Shown: positions 6,889 to 17,485, numbered from the stretch's first letter. The stretch: 64,000 nt of DNA from Pseudomonas soli (GCF_900110655.1 NZ_FOEQ01000001.1:905152-969151); one strand, 5' to 3'. Notes: generated by a model not told the origin, from the sequence alone. Program-made: numbers and translations.

Positions 6889-9716
6889 GCCAGGAACGCT
6901 ACGGCATCCGCCGCTTCGCACTGCTCAACACCGCCGGCTACAGCCTCGGCCTGTTCCCCCTGGAACACCCGCTGTCGGTCTATGGCGCCAACAACCTGGG
7001 TAAATCGGCGTCGATCAACGCCCTGCAGTTCCCGATCCTGGCGCGCATGTCCGACATGAGCTTTGGCAAGTACAGCCTGGAGCAGTCACGCCGCTTCTAC
7101 TTCGCCACCGACACCAGCTACATCCTCTGCGAGCTGAACCTGCCCCACGGCCCTCACGTGATCGGCGTGGTCGGCCGCGGCCCGGGCGGCGGCTTCGGCC
7201 ACCAGTTCTTCGCCTACCAAGGCGAGCTGGACCTGGCCCACTACCAGAAAGACGACACCTGCCTGCGCCAGAAAGAGCTGTTCACCAACCTCGAGCGCCA
7301 TGGCCTGAAGGCCTACGAGCTCAAGCCTGACGAACTACGCCGGCTGCTGGTCGGCGGCCACACCTCGGTGCCGCTGGACCTGACCCTGATCCCGCTGCGC
7401 TCGACCAGCGAACAGAGTCTGAAGACATTCCGGGCGCTATTCATCAACCTGCTGCACATGCGCGAAATCACCGCCGCCAAGCTCAAGCAACTGTTCCTCG
7501 ATGCCTTCGAGCACAGCCTGCGTTCGGGCAGCGTCGACTACATCGCTGCCTGCGAAGAGGCCTTCCGCGATGTGCGCCGCATGGAGGGCGACTACAACGC
7601 CCTGGTGGCTGCCGGCCCGTTGGTCGAGGCCCTGGCCGGCGGCGTGGCCCAGCGCGACATCCTGCGCGGCAAGCTGCACCGTATCTCGCCCCTGCTCGAC
7701 AACCTGCTGGGCACATGGCAGGAATACGCCATGGCACGCAAGGAAGAGCTGACCATCCAAGCCGAGCACTACCGTGGCGAGCAGGACCGCCTGCAGAACG
7801 ACCAGCGCGGCGGCACTCAGGAGTTGATGCGCCTGGAGCGCGAGATCACCGGCATCCAGCGCTGGCTGGGGGAGCTGTCGGTGCTCAAGCACCGCTTCGC
7901 CCTGGTCACCGACGTCAAGGTGCTGGAGCAGCAGCTGCTGGCCGCCAAGGACGCCCACGATGAACTGGCCGGCGCCCTGGCCCAGTCGCGGCAGTTTTCC
8001 GCCGAAGACCTCGACGAGCGCGTGCGCGACCTTGAAAAACGCGTCAAGGCGGTCAAGCAGCAGCTCGACCACGCCGACAACAACAGCTACGCCCGCCTGC
8101 GCGAAGAGTTCTCGCAGCAGGACGTGGACCGCCTGATGCGCCTGTTCAACGGCGCGCTGTTCAGCCTGCCGATGGGTGACCGCGGCATCGAGCTGGACGA
8201 CAGCGACGTCTGGGTGAAGACCCTGGAAAGCGTGCTCGACCGCTTCAAGGGAGAGCGCTTCGAAGTGCCCGGCCTGTCCATCGACATCTCGCACATCGAC
8301 CCGCCCGCGCTGCAGGCCCTGGCCGACCGCGCCGCCCTGCGCGACCAAAAGGAACGCCTGGAGAAGGAGCTCAAGCAGCTCAAGACCCAGCAGGCCGTGG
8401 CCCTCGACCGCGCCGCGAGCAAGGCGCAGACCGAGGCGCTGTACCAGCAGGTGCTGGATGCGCAGAAGGCCCTGGAAGACTTCCGCCGCACCGAGACCCT
8501 GGCTGCCGAAGAGCCGGAAAAAATGGAGCAACTGGGCCAGCTGGAAGCCGCCCAGGACGAGCTCAAGCGCTCCAGCGACGCCTTCACCGAGCGCGTCCAG
8601 CAGCTGTCGGCCAAGCTGCAACTGGTGGGCCGGCAGATCGCCGACCTGGAAGCCAAGCAGCGCACCCTGGAAGACGCCCTGCGCCGTCGCCAACTGCTGC
8701 CGGCCGACCTGCCGTTCGGCACGCCGTTCATGGAAGCCATCGACGACTCCATGGACAACCTGCTGCCGCTGCTCAACGACTACCAGGACAGCTGGCAGGC
8801 CCTGCAACGCGTGGACAACCAGATCGAGGCGCTGTACGCCCAGGTGCGCCTGAAGGGCGTGGCCAAGTTCGACAGCGAAGACGACATGGAGCGCCGCCTG
8901 CAGCTGCTGATAAACGCCTACTCGCACCGCACCGAGGAAGCGCTGACCCTGGCCAAGGCCCGCCGCGCCGCGGTCACCGACATCGCCCGGACCCTGCGCA
9001 ACATCCGTAGCGACTATGACAGTCTCGAGCACCAGCTGGCGCTGTTCAACCGAGAGATCAACAAGCGCCAGGTATCGAACCTGGAGAGCTTCCGCGTGGT
9101 GCTGGCACCGAACAAGGAAGCGCTCAAGCACATCGACCAGATCATCCACAGCGCCGGCCAGTACGAGGAAGGCGAGACCCTGTCGGTATTCGACCTGACC
9201 CAGAGCGCCGAGCAGGATCACAAGAACGAAGAGGCCAAGGAGTACCTGGCGCGGCTGGTGGCGGCCAACCACAACCAGCTGGGCCTGAAGGACCTGTTCG
9301 AACTGGCCTTCGAGATCACCAAGATCAACAGCCAGCCGGTGATCCACGCCGACATCGATGGCGCCGCGTCCAACGGCACCACCATGACCATCAAGGCGCT
9401 GACCAACATGTATTTGTTGCTGCACCTGATGGACCGCGACCTGGCCGGGCACATTCGCCTGCCGTACTACCTCGACGAGGCGGCGGACATCGACGAACGC
9501 AACCAGGCGGCGTTGCTGGAAACCAGCCAGCAGCTGGGCTTCGTGCCGATCCTGGCGAGCGTGAAGCCGCAGGTGTCGGCGCGGGTGGCGATCGACCTGG
9601 AAGGTGGCAGCGGGCCGAATGGCATCTACATCGACGAGTCGGACTGGAAGTACATCAGCCGTCGCGACGAGGTGAAGGCGATAGTGCGTGAGGATGAGGC
9701 CGAGGAACTGGCCTGA
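6885..9716 (+). CDS. mksB: MksB, SMC-like ATPase of the MksBEF condensin
   Basis: A 943-residue SMC/MukB-related ATPase. Walker A is GANNLGKS at residues 34-41. A long predicted coiled coil rich in Leu, Glu, Gln and Lys runs from about 270 to 780 with a hinge-like break near the middle. The signature-like segment SNGTTMTIKAL is at about 829-839 and Walker B YYLDEA at 861-866. At 943 residues it is shorter than MukB, as MksB proteins are. No mksG/jetD nuclease gene follows: the next gene is convergent creA, so this is the three-subunit chromosomal type rather than a complete Wadjet defence operon. Confidence 0.93.
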   Translation: MSQERYGIRRFALLNTAGYSLGLFPLEHPLSVYGANNLGKSASINALQFPILARMSDMSFGKYSLEQSRRFYFATDTSYILCELNLPHGPHVIGVVGRGPGGGFGHQFFAYQGELDLAHYQKDDTCLRQKELFTNLERHGLKAYELKPDELRRLLVGGHTSVPLDLTLIPLRSTSEQSLKTFRALFINLLHMREITAAKLKQLFLDAFEHSLRSGSVDYIAACEEAFRDVRRMEGDYNALVAAGPLVEALAGGVAQRDILRGKLHRISPLLDNLLGTWQEYAMARKEELTIQAEHYRGEQDRLQNDQRGGTQELMRLEREITGIQRWLGELSVLKHRFALVTDVKVLEQQLLAAKDAHDELAGALAQSRQFSAEDLDERVRDLEKRVKAVKQQLDHADNNSYARLREEFSQQDVDRLMRLFNGALFSLPMGDRGIELDDSDVWVKTLESVLDRFKGERFEVPGLSIDISHIDPPALQALADRAALRDQKERLEKELKQLKTQQAVALDRAASKAQTEALYQQVLDAQKALEDFRRTETLAAEEPEKMEQLGQLEAAQDELKRSSDAFTERVQQLSAKLQLVGRQIADLEAKQRTLEDALRRRQLLPADLPFGTPFMEAIDDSMDNLLPLLNDYQDSWQALQRVDNQIEALYAQVRLKGVAKFDSEDDMERRLQLLINAYSHRTEEALTLAKARRAAVTDIARTLRNIRSDYDSLEHQLALFNREINKRQVSNLESFRVVLAPNKEALKHIDQIIHSAGQYEEGETLSVFDLTQSAEQDHKNEEAKEYLARLVAANHNQLGLKDLFELAFEITKINSQPVIHADIDGAASNGTTMTIKALTNMYLLLHLMDRDLAGHIRLPYYLDEAADIDERNQAALLETSQQLGFVPILASVKPQVSARVAIDLEGGSGPNGIYIDESDWKYISRRDEVKAIVREDEAEELA

Positions 9717-9730
9717 TTCAAACCGAAAAG

Positions 9731-9803
9731 CATCGCGGGGCAATTCGCATCGGCGCACCGCCGCTCCCACAAGGCTCTGTGGGAGCGGGATTGCCCCGCG
9801 ATC
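9731..9803. repeat. REP pair between mksB and creA
   Basis: CATCGCGGGGCAATTCGCAT with a following CGCTCCCAC (9731-9770) faces GTGGGAGCGGGATTGCCCCG plus CGAT (9779-9803). It sits between two convergent stops and probably acts as a bidirectional terminator. Confidence 0.85.
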
Positions 9804-9817
9804 ATTTCAACCGGCTG

Positions 9818-10282
9818 TTACTGTTGAGCCCAAGGCACGATCGGAATCGCCGTCACCGCATTCTGCGGGCTGCCTTCGATCACGCGGTCGCTGTACACCA
9901 GGTACACCAGCGTGTTGCGCTTCTTGTCGAGAAAACGTACCACCTGCATGGTCTTGAACACCAGCGAGGTGCGTTCCTTGAACACCTCCTCGCCATCCTT
10001 GAGCTCACCCTTGAACTGGATCGGCCCGACCTGACGGCAGGCAATCGACGCCTCGGCGCGGTCCTCGGCCAGACCCAACCCACCTTTCAGGCCGCCGGTC
10101 TTGGCCCGCGACAGGTAACAAGTCACACCATCGACCTTCGGGTCGTCGAACGCCTCGACGACGATGCGGTCATTCGGCCCGACGAACTTGAACACGGTGG
10201 ACACCTGGCCGATTTCCTCGGCCCCGGCCAGCATCGGCAGTGCCAGCGCGGCGGCGGCAATCAATCCTTTAAGCACTTGCAT
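9818..10282 (-). CDS. creA: CreA family protein
   Basis: A 154-residue exported protein with a signal peptide of about 21 residues (ending LAGA). The mature part has the CreA features: [36 protein letters not shown] and the closing AIPIVPW. CreA is a conserved periplasmic protein of unknown biochemical role that in E. coli lies in the creABCD cluster; here it stands alone. It begins 6 bases after the proB stop, so it is probably cotranscribed with proB. Confidence 0.9.
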   Translation of the reverse strand: MQVLKGLIAAAALALPMLAGAEEIGQVSTVFKFVGPNDRIVVEAFDDPKVDGVTCYLSRAKTGGLKGGLGLAEDRAEASIACRQVGPIQFKGELKDGEEVFKERTSLVFKTMQVVRFLDKKRNTLVYLVYSDRVIEGSPQNAVTAIPIVPWAQQ

Positions 10283-10287
10283 CTCCT

Positions 10288-11406
10288 TCAGACCAACACC
10301 AGGTTGTCGCGGTGCACCAGCTCAGGCTCGGCGCTGTAGCCCAGCAGGCCCTCAATGGCATCGGACGGCTGGCCAATGATCTTCTGCGCCTCCAGGGCGC
10401 TGTAGTTGGCCAGGCCACGGGCCACTTCCAGGCCGTCGGGACCGACGCAGACCACCATCTCGCCACGGCGGAAACTGCCCTGCACGGTCTTCACGCCGAC
10501 CGGCAGCAGGCTCTTGTTCGATTCGCGCAGCGCCTTCACGGCACCGTTGTCGATCACCAGGGTGCCACGGGTCTGCAGATGGCCGGCCAGCCACTGCTTG
10601 CGCGCGGCGAGCATGCCGCGCTCAGGCGACAGCAGGGTGCCCAGGCGCTCACCGGCCTTCAGGCGGTCGAGCACGCGCTCGATACGGCCACCGATGATGA
10701 TGGTATGCGCACCAGAACGGGCGGCCAGGCGCGCGGCGCGCAGTTTGGTTTGCATGCCGCCACGGCCCAAGGCGCCGCCGGTGCCGCCGGCCACGGCATC
10801 CAGCGCCGGATCATCGGCGCGGGCTTCGTAGATCAGCTGGGCCTCGGGGTTGTTGCGCGGGTCGGCGTCGAACATGCCGTCGCGGTCGGTGAGGATCACC
10901 AGCAGGTCGGCTTCCACCAGGTTGGCCACCAACGCCGCCAGGGTGTCGTTGTCACCGAAGCGGATCTCGTCGGTGACCACGGTGTCGTTCTCATTGATCA
11001 CCGGCACCACGCCCAGGTCTACCAGGGTGCGCAGGGTGCTGCGGGCGTTGAGGTAACGCTTGCGGTCGGAGAGGTCGTCGTGGGTCAGGAGGATCTGCGC
11101 GGTGTGCTTGCCGTGTTCGCCGAAGCTCGACTCCCAGGCCTGCACCAGGCGCATCTGGCCAAGCGAGGCGGCGGCCTGCAGCTCGTTCATCGCGCTCGGT
11201 CGCGTGGTCCAGCCCAGCTGGCTCATGCCCGCCGCCACGGCCCCGGAGGAGACCAGCACCAGTTCCACGCCCGCTTCACGCAGGGCCACCATCTGCTCGA
11301 CCCACACCGCCATGGCGCCACGGTCGAGGCCCTTGCCGTCGGCGGTCAGCAGCGCGCTGCCGATCTTCACGACCCAGCGCTTGGCGCCAGTCACCTTGCT
11401 TCGCAT
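10288..11406 (-). CDS. proB: Glutamate 5-kinase
   Basis: Catalyses ATP-dependent phosphorylation of glutamate, the first step of proline synthesis, in the cytoplasm. The 372-residue product has the amino-acid kinase domain ([10 protein letters not shown] near the N terminus, [33 protein letters not shown]) and a C-terminal PUA domain from about residue 275, the usual architecture. The start is the ATG at 11404-11406 ([11 protein letters not shown]) preceded by GGAAGAG; a longer frame upstream lacks homology. It follows obg on the same strand but a terminator lies between them. Confidence 0.96.
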   Translation of the reverse strand: MRSKVTGAKRWVVKIGSALLTADGKGLDRGAMAVWVEQMVALREAGVELVLVSSGAVAAGMSQLGWTTRPSAMNELQAAASLGQMRLVQAWESSFGEHGKHTAQILLTHDDLSDRKRYLNARSTLRTLVDLGVVPVINENDTVVTDEIRFGDNDTLAALVANLVEADLLVILTDRDGMFDADPRNNPEAQLIYEARADDPALDAVAGGTGGALGRGGMQTKLRAARLAARSGAHTIIIGGRIERVLDRLKAGERLGTLLSPERGMLAARKQWLAGHLQTRGTLVIDNGAVKALRESNKSLLPVGVKTVQGSFRRGEMVVCVGPDGLEVARGLANYSALEAQKIIGQPSDAIEGLLGYSAEPELVHRDNLVLV

Positions 11407-11448
11407 CTTCTCTTCCAACCTATGTCGAATCTGTAGATACCTTGGATA

Positions 11449-11477
11449 CAAAAACGCCGCTCCAGAGAGCGGCGTTT
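11449..11477 (-). terminator. Intrinsic terminator after obg
   Basis: Stem AAACGCCGCTC (11452-11462), loop CAGA, and the perfect inverse at 11467-11477. On the minus strand the stem is followed by TTTTTG, so it terminates obg transcription ahead of proB. Confidence 0.85.
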
Positions 11478-11493
11478 AGTGTACTGCAACCGA

Positions 11494-12717
<1,224 letters not shown>

Positions 12718-12763
12718 TCAAAACCGCCTCTCGTCGGACGACGAGTCGAAAACCAGAAAACCA

Positions 12764-12851
12764 TGAGGCTCTTGCAAAAATGAGCGCGGCGGCCCCGTAC
12801 GAATCAGAAACCAACGCCGGCAGCCCAGACAAACAGCTTTGCAAGAGGCTC
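12764..12851. repeat. Imperfect inverted repeat in the rpmA-obg gap
   Basis: GAGGCTCTTGCAAA at 12764-12777 faces TTTGCAAGAGGCTC at 12838-12851, with one mismatch and about 60 bases between. It lies in the gap between rpmA and obg and overlaps no gene. Confidence 0.6.
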
Positions 12852-12860
12852 ACCACAAAC

Positions 12861-12888
12861 GAAAAAGCCCCGTCGCATGACGGGGCTT
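12861..12888 (-). terminator. Intrinsic terminator after rpmA
   Basis: AAGCCCCGTC-gcat-GACGGGGCTT, a 10-bp perfect stem, followed on the minus strand by TTTTTC. It lies 18 bases past the rpmA stop. Confidence 0.88.
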
Positions 12889-12905
12889 CTGGAGCGACGT
12901 CGCGA

Positions 12906-13163
12906 TTAAGCGGCGACGATGCTCACGTAACGGCGCATGAACTCGCCTTTCTTCTCGAACTTGATCACGCCTTCGATCTTGGCGAACAGGGTGTGATCCT
13001 TGCCCATGCCAACGCCGTAGCCAGCGTGGAATTCGGTGCCGCGCTGACGGACGATGATGTTGCCAGGTTTGATGACCTGACCGCCATACATCTTCACGCC
13101 AAGGCGTTTCGATTCTGAGTCGCGACCGTTACGAGTACTACCACCAGCCTTCTTGTGAGCCAT
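12906..13163 (-). CDS. rpmA: 50S ribosomal protein L27
   Basis: The 85-residue large-subunit protein L27, whose N terminus reaches the peptidyl-transferase centre. It has the characteristic start [20 protein letters not shown] and the [16 protein letters not shown] core. It lies 37 bases after rplU on the same strand and is almost certainly cotranscribed with it. Confidence 0.98.
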
Positions 13164-13200
13164 GGTTCAATTCTCCAATAAATTCAGGGGATCGGGGCGA

Positions 13201-13515
13201 TTAAGCCTGGATACCGGTGATTTTGATTTCGGTGAACCACTGGCGGTGGCCCATGCGCTTCATGTGGTGCTTACGACGACGGAACTTGATGATGCGAACC
13301 TTGTCGTGACGGCCTTGCGAAACGACTTCGGCCACTACTTTAGCACCAGCAACAACTGGAGCGCCGATGGTGACTTCTTCACCGTTGGCGACCAGCAGAA
13401 CGCGATCGAAGGTCACGGATTCGCCAGTGGCGACTTCCAGTTTTTCGATCTTGAGGAATTCACCTTCAGCGACTTTGTACTGCTTGCCGCCGGTAACGAT
13501 TACTGCGTAAGACAT
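13201..13515 (-). CDS. rplU: 50S ribosomal protein L21
   Basis: The 104-residue L21, a 23S rRNA-binding protein of the large subunit. The sequence runs [20 protein letters not shown] to the C-terminal [26 protein letters not shown] motif. The ATG at 13513-13515 gives the usual family length and has CGGAGAAATACC upstream; the frame continues upstream but without L21 homology. It is the first gene of the rplU-rpmA unit, with a well-formed promoter at 13646-13674. Confidence 0.98.
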   Translation of the reverse strand: MSYAVIVTGGKQYKVAEGEFLKIEKLEVATGESVTFDRVLLVANGEEVTIGAPVVAGAKVVAEVVSQGRHDKVRIIKFRRRKHHMKRMGHRQWFTEIKITGIQA

Positions 13516-13645
13516 GGTATTTCTCCGATAATCCTGCTCACCCAGCGCTTTATATGATGAGTATTGGCTGGCATGGCTGCACAGGGCTGGAACGGCCCGG
13601 TGCAATTGCGTAAGGCAGGTGCTGCCCAGGAAGTTAGGGTGCGCG

Positions 13646-13674
13646 ATTGTACGCAACCCCATAAATGCTTGCAA
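13646..13674 (-). promoter_or_regulatory. Sigma-70 promoter for rplU-rpmA
   Basis: On the minus strand: -35 TTGCAA (13674-13669), 17-base spacer, -10 TACAAT (13651-13646). It leaves a leader of roughly 120 bases before rplU, room for a regulatory 5' UTR. Confidence 0.75.
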
Positions 13675-13759
13675 GTACCGGCCCGGGGCCACGGCCACCG
13701 CGCCTTGACACACCGGTACCTGCGACCTAGCATGCCGCGCAACCTCAATGGAGCAGCCG

Positions 13760-14728
13760 ATGCAACCCCAAACCTTCTACCGCGCGGTAGCTGATGACTT
13801 CAGCGCCGTCGACGAGATCATCAAGAAGCAGCTGACCTCGCGCGTGCCGCTGGTATCGAAGATCGGCGACTATATCACGTCCGCCGGCGGCAAACGCCTG
13901 CGCCCCCTGCTGGTGCTGCTGTGCGGCAAGGCCCTGGGCCGCGAGGGCGACGACCTGCGCCTGCTGGCGGCGACCATCGAGTTCCTGCACACCGCCACCC
14001 TGCTGCACGACGACGTGGTCGACATGTCCGGCATGCGCCGTGGCCGCTCCACCGCCAACGCCCTGTGGGGCAACGCGCCGAGCGTGCTGGTGGGCGACTT
14101 CCTCTATTCGCGCTCGTTCGAGATGATGGTCGAGCTGGGCTCGATGCCGGTCATGCAGATCCTCTCCAAGGCCACACGGGTGATCGCCGAAGGTGAAGTG
14201 CTGCAGCTGTCGCGCGTGCGTGATGCCAGCACCACCGAGGAAATCTACATGGACGTCATCCGCGGCAAGACCGCGATGCTGTTCGAAGCCTCGACCCACA
14301 GCGCCGCCGCCCTGGCCGGCGCCACGGACGCGCAGCGCGAGGCCCTGCGTACCTTCGGCGACCACCTGGGCGTGGCCTTCCAGCTGGTCGACGACCTGCT
14401 CGACTACAAGGGCGACTCCGAGACCCTGGGCAAGAACGTCGGCGACGACCTGGCCGAAGGCAAGCCGACCCTGCCGCTGATCTACACCATGCGCGAAGGC
14501 ACCGCGGAGCAGGCCGCTCTGGTACGCCAGGCGATCCAGAAGGGTGGCCTGGAGGACCTGGAGCAGATCCGCCTCGCCGTCGAGGCATCCGGCGCGCTGG
14601 ACTACACCGCGCAGATGGCCCGCGACTACGTCGCTCGCGCCATTGCCTGCCTGGAAGTGCTGCCGGCCAGCGAGTACCGGGATGCACTGGTAGAGCTGAG
14701 CGAGTTTGCCGTAGCGCGTACGCACTGA
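13760..14728 (+). CDS. ispB: Polyprenyl (octaprenyl/nonaprenyl) diphosphate synthase
   Basis: A 322-residue trans-prenyltransferase that builds the ubiquinone side chain from FPP and IPP. Both Asp-rich motifs are present: [16 protein letters not shown] at about residue 79 and [11 protein letters not shown] at about 210. I chose ATG 13760 ([10 protein letters not shown]), which has GGAG 6 bases upstream; ATG 13748 four codons earlier is possible. It is divergent from rplU-rpmA, the usual order. Downstream come REP repeats. Confidence 0.95.
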   Translation: MQPQTFYRAVADDFSAVDEIIKKQLTSRVPLVSKIGDYITSAGGKRLRPLLVLLCGKALGREGDDLRLLAATIEFLHTATLLHDDVVDMSGMRRGRSTANALWGNAPSVLVGDFLYSRSFEMMVELGSMPVMQILSKATRVIAEGEVLQLSRVRDASTTEEIYMDVIRGKTAMLFEASTHSAAALAGATDAQREALRTFGDHLGVAFQLVDDLLDYKGDSETLGKNVGDDLAEGKPTLPLIYTMREGTAEQAALVRQAIQKGGLEDLEQIRLAVEASGALDYTAQMARDYVARAIACLEVLPASEYRDALVELSEFAVARTH

Positions 14729-14743
14729 CACATCGCATCACCC

Positions 14744-14810
14744 CTATCGCGGGGCAAGCCCGCTCCCACGCCAGCACATCATGGCGTGGGAGCAGGCTTG
14801 CCCCGCGATG
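14744..14810. repeat. REP pair downstream of ispB
   Basis: TATCGCGGGGCAAGCCCGC plus TCCCACGCC faces GGCGTGGGAGCAGGCTTGCC plus CCGCGAT, separated by a short loop; it can form a hairpin of about 28 bp. Confidence 0.9.
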
Positions 14811-14881
14811 CTTTTGTGCAGGAAATCACTAAACCCTATACAATGTGCGCCTTTAACCGCCTGTACTTGAAAGGAAACGCC

Positions 14882-15223
14882 GTGAGCACTCTGCCACCCT
14901 GCCCCCAATGCAACTCCGAATACACCTATGAGGATGGCACCCAACTGATCTGCCCCGAATGCGCCCACGAGTGGTCGGCCAACGGCGAAGCCGAAGCCGC
15001 CAGCGACGACGTGGTGAAAAAGGATTCGGTCGGCAACGTCCTGCAGGACGGCGACACCGTCACCGTGATCAAGGATCTCAAGGTCAAGGGTTCGTCCCTG
15101 GTGGTCAAGGTCGGCACCAAGGTCAAGAACATCCGTCTGTGCGACGGCGACCACGACATCGACTGCAAGATCGACGGCATCGGCGCGATGAAACTCAAGT
15201 CTGAGTTCGTGCGCAAGGTCTGA
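14882..15223 (+). CDS. PhnA/YjdM-family zinc-ribbon protein
   Basis: A 113-residue protein of the PhnA (YjdM) family: an N-terminal zinc ribbon with CPQC and CPEC pairs (about residues 7-10 and 26-29) and a C-terminal SH3-like domain ([42 protein letters not shown]). Despite the name, family members are not established as phosphonoacetate hydrolases. The start is GTG 14882, with AAAGGAAA 7 bases upstream; the frame upstream of it runs into the REP. Bases TACAAT at 14839-14844 may be its -10. Confidence 0.9.
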   Translation: MSTLPPCPQCNSEYTYEDGTQLICPECAHEWSANGEAEAASDDVVKKDSVGNVLQDGDTVTVIKDLKVKGSSLVVKVGTKVKNIRLCDGDHDIDCKIDGIGAMKLKSEFVRKV

Positions 15224-15329
15224 TCGCCTGCCCCTCGGGGCTGCCCAACGGGCGGCCCTGACAGATCCTGCAACAGGATCGCCGGGACCATTCGGAAGAA
15301 ATCTTCCAATAGTCTCTTGCTATTCTAAT

Positions 15330-15348
15330 AATAAGAATTATTCTCATT
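15330..15348. promoter_or_regulatory. Fur-like box
   Basis: AATAAGAATTATTCTCATT; its complement AATGAGAATAATTCTTATT agrees at 12 of 16 aligned positions with the Fur consensus part AATGATAATCATTATC. It lies 27 bases before the ATG of the 81-aa gene at 15375, in a promoter position, so iron-repressed expression is predicted. Confidence 0.65.
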
Positions 15349-15374
15349 GGAACCGCTATCCAAGGAGAGTAGCC

Positions 15375-15620
15375 ATGACCTATCTCATCGACGCCTGGCT
15401 CGACCGCCCCCACCCTTACCTGCGCATCCTGCATCGCGAGACTGGCGAAGTCTGCGCCGTGCTCGAGGAAGACGCGCTCGATGAACTGCGCGACCAGGGC
15501 GACCTGGACCTCATGGGGCTGAATTCGAGTGAGCCGGGAGTGCTCAAGGAGCTGGTGAGGAACCTGTTCCTGTTCTGCTATGCGCGGGCATTGCGCCCGG
15601 GCGGAACGGATTGGAACTGA
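15375..15620 (+). CDS. Small conserved protein, 81 aa, probably iron-regulated
   Basis: An 81-residue soluble protein starting MTYLIDAWLDRPHPYLRILH with the motif RETGEVCAVLEEDALDELRDQGDLDL; no known domain. AAGGAG 8 bases upstream supports the start. A Fur-like box directly upstream points to expression under iron starvation. From memory, the gene next to ispB in P. aeruginosa (PA4570) is a small, strongly iron-repressed gene; this looks like its counterpart, but I cannot check the alignment. The molecular role is unknown. Confidence 0.8.
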   Translation: MTYLIDAWLDRPHPYLRILHRETGEVCAVLEEDALDELRDQGDLDLMGLNSSEPGVLKELVRNLFLFCYARALRPGGTDWN

Positions 15621-15637
15621 ATTTAGCAGGCCTGCCC

Positions 15638-15720
15638 TCATCGCCGGCAAGCCGGCTCCCACACTGATCGCAACGACCTAAGGTCTTGTGCTGTTCCTGT
15701 GAGAGCGGGCTTGCACGCGA
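15638..15720. repeat. REP-like pair
   Basis: CATCGCCGGCAAGCCGGC plus TCCCAC (variant REP) faces GTGAGAGCGGGCTTGCACGC about 35 bases on, between the convergent 81-aa gene and fklB. Confidence 0.75.
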
Positions 15721-15747
15721 ATGGGCCGCAAAGCGGCCCCGACGGTA

Positions 15748-16365
15748 TTACAGAACGTCGAGCAGTTCGACGTCGAATACCAGGGTGCTGTGCGGCGGGA
15801 TGCTGCCGACGCCTTGAGCGCCATAGGCCAGCTCGCTCGGCACGTACAGGCGCCATTTGCTGCCAGCATTCATCAGTTGCAGGGCCTCGGTCCAGCCGGC
15901 GATCACGCCGCCAACCGGGAATTCGGCAGGCTGGCCACGATCGTAGGAGCTGTCGAACACGGTGCCGTCGATCAGGGTGCCGTGGTAATGAGTACGCACG
16001 TTGTCTTCGCGGGACGGCTTGGCGCCCTCGCCTGCGGTCAGCACTTCGTACTGCAGGCCCGAGGCCAGGGTCACGATGCCTTCACGCTTGGCGTTGTCAG
16101 CCAGGAATTCCTTGCCGGCGGCAGCGGCGGCTTCGGCCTTGGCAGCAGCTTCTGCCTGCATCACTTCGCGGATGACCTTGAAGGCCGCCGACAGGTCTTC
16201 TTCGCTGACGCGGCTGTCGGCGCCGTTGAAGGCATCGGTCAGGCCGGCGACGATGGCGGTCAGGTTGACGCCCGGTGGCGGGTTGTCGCGCAGCTGGCCA
16301 CCCAGCTGACGGCCGATGCCGTAGCTGACGCGGGATTCGTCGGTGGACAGATTGAGTTCGGACAT
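15748..16365 (-). CDS. fklB: FKBP-type peptidyl-prolyl cis-trans isomerase (FklB-like)
   Basis: A 205-residue prolyl isomerase: an N-terminal helical dimerisation domain (SYGIGRQLGGQL up to about residue 90) and a C-terminal FKBP domain with VRTHYHGTLIDGTVFDSSYDRG, VIAGWTEALQLMNAGSKW and the closing STLVFDVELLDV. No signal peptide, so it is cytoplasmic like E. coli FklB (206 aa). The start MSELNLST at 16365 was chosen over a longer frame with a basic, non-homologous extension. Confidence 0.93.
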   Translation of the reverse strand: MSELNLSTDESRVSYGIGRQLGGQLRDNPPPGVNLTAIVAGLTDAFNGADSRVSEEDLSAAFKVIREVMQAEAAAKAEAAAAAGKEFLADNAKREGIVTLASGLQYEVLTAGEGAKPSREDNVRTHYHGTLIDGTVFDSSYDRGQPAEFPVGGVIAGWTEALQLMNAGSKWRLYVPSELAYGAQGVGSIPPHSTLVFDVELLDVL

Positions 16366-16450
16366 TGGCGTGCTCCGCTTGAGGGCGCACTGCATCCGCG
16401 CCCTGATGAAAAGGGCGAGCAGCCTAGCACACTGGCGCCGCGCGAAGCAG

Positions 16451-16756
16451 CTACCAGGCCGATCGCTGGGAGATCGGTAATTTGAGGTCTTCTTCCGGGT
16501 GCGTGCCCATGCCGCACATCTCGTCTTGCACGGACCAATGGGTAAGATTCATCGACACTTGGGGAATGGCTTGCAGAAGCTGCCTTGCATCCTCCACCGA
16601 ATGCACCCTCAGGCGTTCACCACGGGCGTCGGCAAGGGGGTGGGCACGGCCTTTGATCCGGGCCTCCAACAGATAATCGCCGCCTTCGATGGCGATCAGG
16701 TTGAGTTCGTCGACATGGCCAGCCCTGGCCTCGGAATTGAGCTGATGCAGGTTCAT
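16451..16756 (-). CDS. DUF6482 family protein
   Basis: A 101-residue cytoplasmic protein, MNLHQLNSEARAGHVDELNL..., with the GDYLLEARIKGRAHPLADARGERLRVHSVEDARQ segment that I associate with DUF6482, a Pseudomonas family of unknown function. The start ATG at 16754-16756 is preceded by GAGGTGCG; an upstream in-frame extension is possible but has no support. It lies between fklB and the YqhA gene on the same strand. Confidence 0.7.
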   Translation of the reverse strand: MNLHQLNSEARAGHVDELNLIAIEGGDYLLEARIKGRAHPLADARGERLRVHSVEDARQLLQAIPQVSMNLTHWSVQDEMCGMGTHPEEDLKLPISQRSAW

Positions 16757-16849
16757 GGACGCACCTCGCTGCGGGAACCGCGCATGAGTGCTCATTTTTT
16801 GTACAGACCTGCTGAAAGTACAAGCCACCATCCGTCAGGAGCTGAAAAG

Positions 16850-16872
16850 CATCGCGGGGCAAGCCCGCGATG
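16850..16872 (-). terminator. REP-like hairpin after the YqhA gene
   Basis: CATCGCGGG-gcaag-CCCGCGATG, a 9-bp stem, with CTTTTC following on the minus strand, 12 bases past the YqhA stop. It has the REP core and can act as terminator. Confidence 0.75.
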
Positions 16873-16884
16873 AGCGCAGACGGA

Positions 16885-17379
16885 TCAGTGCTTGGTGATG
16901 CGATCCAGGTAACCCATGACGAATGCCGAAATGACGAAGGTCATGTGGATGATCACGTACCACATCAGGTAGTCGGTGGAGATGTTCTGCGCATCCATGA
17001 ATACCCGCAGCAGGTGGATCGAGGAAATGGCGACGATCGATGCGGCGACCTTCATCTTCAACGACGAGGAATCCATCTTGCCCAGCCAGTTGAGCTTTTC
17101 CTTGCTCTCGTCGATGTCCAGCTGCGAGACGAAGTTCTCGTAGCCGGAGATCATCACCATCACCAGCAGGCCACCAACCAGCGACATGTCGATCAGCGAC
17201 AGGATCACCAGGATCAGGTCGGCTTCGGCGAGGGTGAAGACGTTGGGCAGGACATGGATGATTTCCTGGAAGAACTTCAGGGCCAGTGCCAACAGGCCCA
17301 GCGAGAGGCCGAAGTAGATCGGGGCGAGCAGCCAGCGCGAGGCATACATCGCGTTTTCGAGGATACGTTCCATGGACAA
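16885..17379 (-). CDS. YqhA family (UPF0114) membrane protein
   Basis: A 164-residue integral inner-membrane protein of the UPF0114/YqhA family, function unknown. Hydrophobic segments are visible at about 16-37 ([20 protein letters not shown]), 55-78 ([22 protein letters not shown]), 110-128 and 138-157. It begins [18 protein letters not shown] after skipping MS, as relatives do. No partner gene is apparent. Confidence 0.88.
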   Translation of the reverse strand: MSMERILENAMYASRWLLAPIYFGLSLGLLALALKFFQEIIHVLPNVFTLAEADLILVILSLIDMSLVGGLLVMVMISGYENFVSQLDIDESKEKLNWLGKMDSSSLKMKVAASIVAISSIHLLRVFMDAQNISTDYLMWYVIIHMTFVISAFVMGYLDRITKH

Positions 17380-17439
17380 TAAGGGACTCTGAAGTGACTG
17401 GAAAAGCGAGCGCGAGTATATCCAGCCACCTGTTACAGC

Positions 17440-17466
17440 AAAAGCCTGCGGTCAGTTGCCGCAGGC
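17440..17466 (-). terminator. Terminator after the 112-aa gene
   Basis: GCCTGCGG and CCGCAGGC (17444-17466) with a 7-base loop, followed on the minus strand by TTTTGC. It is about 87 bases past the stop, after a REP copy. Confidence 0.65.
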
Positions 17467-17485
17467 CCGATAAATCCTCGATACC

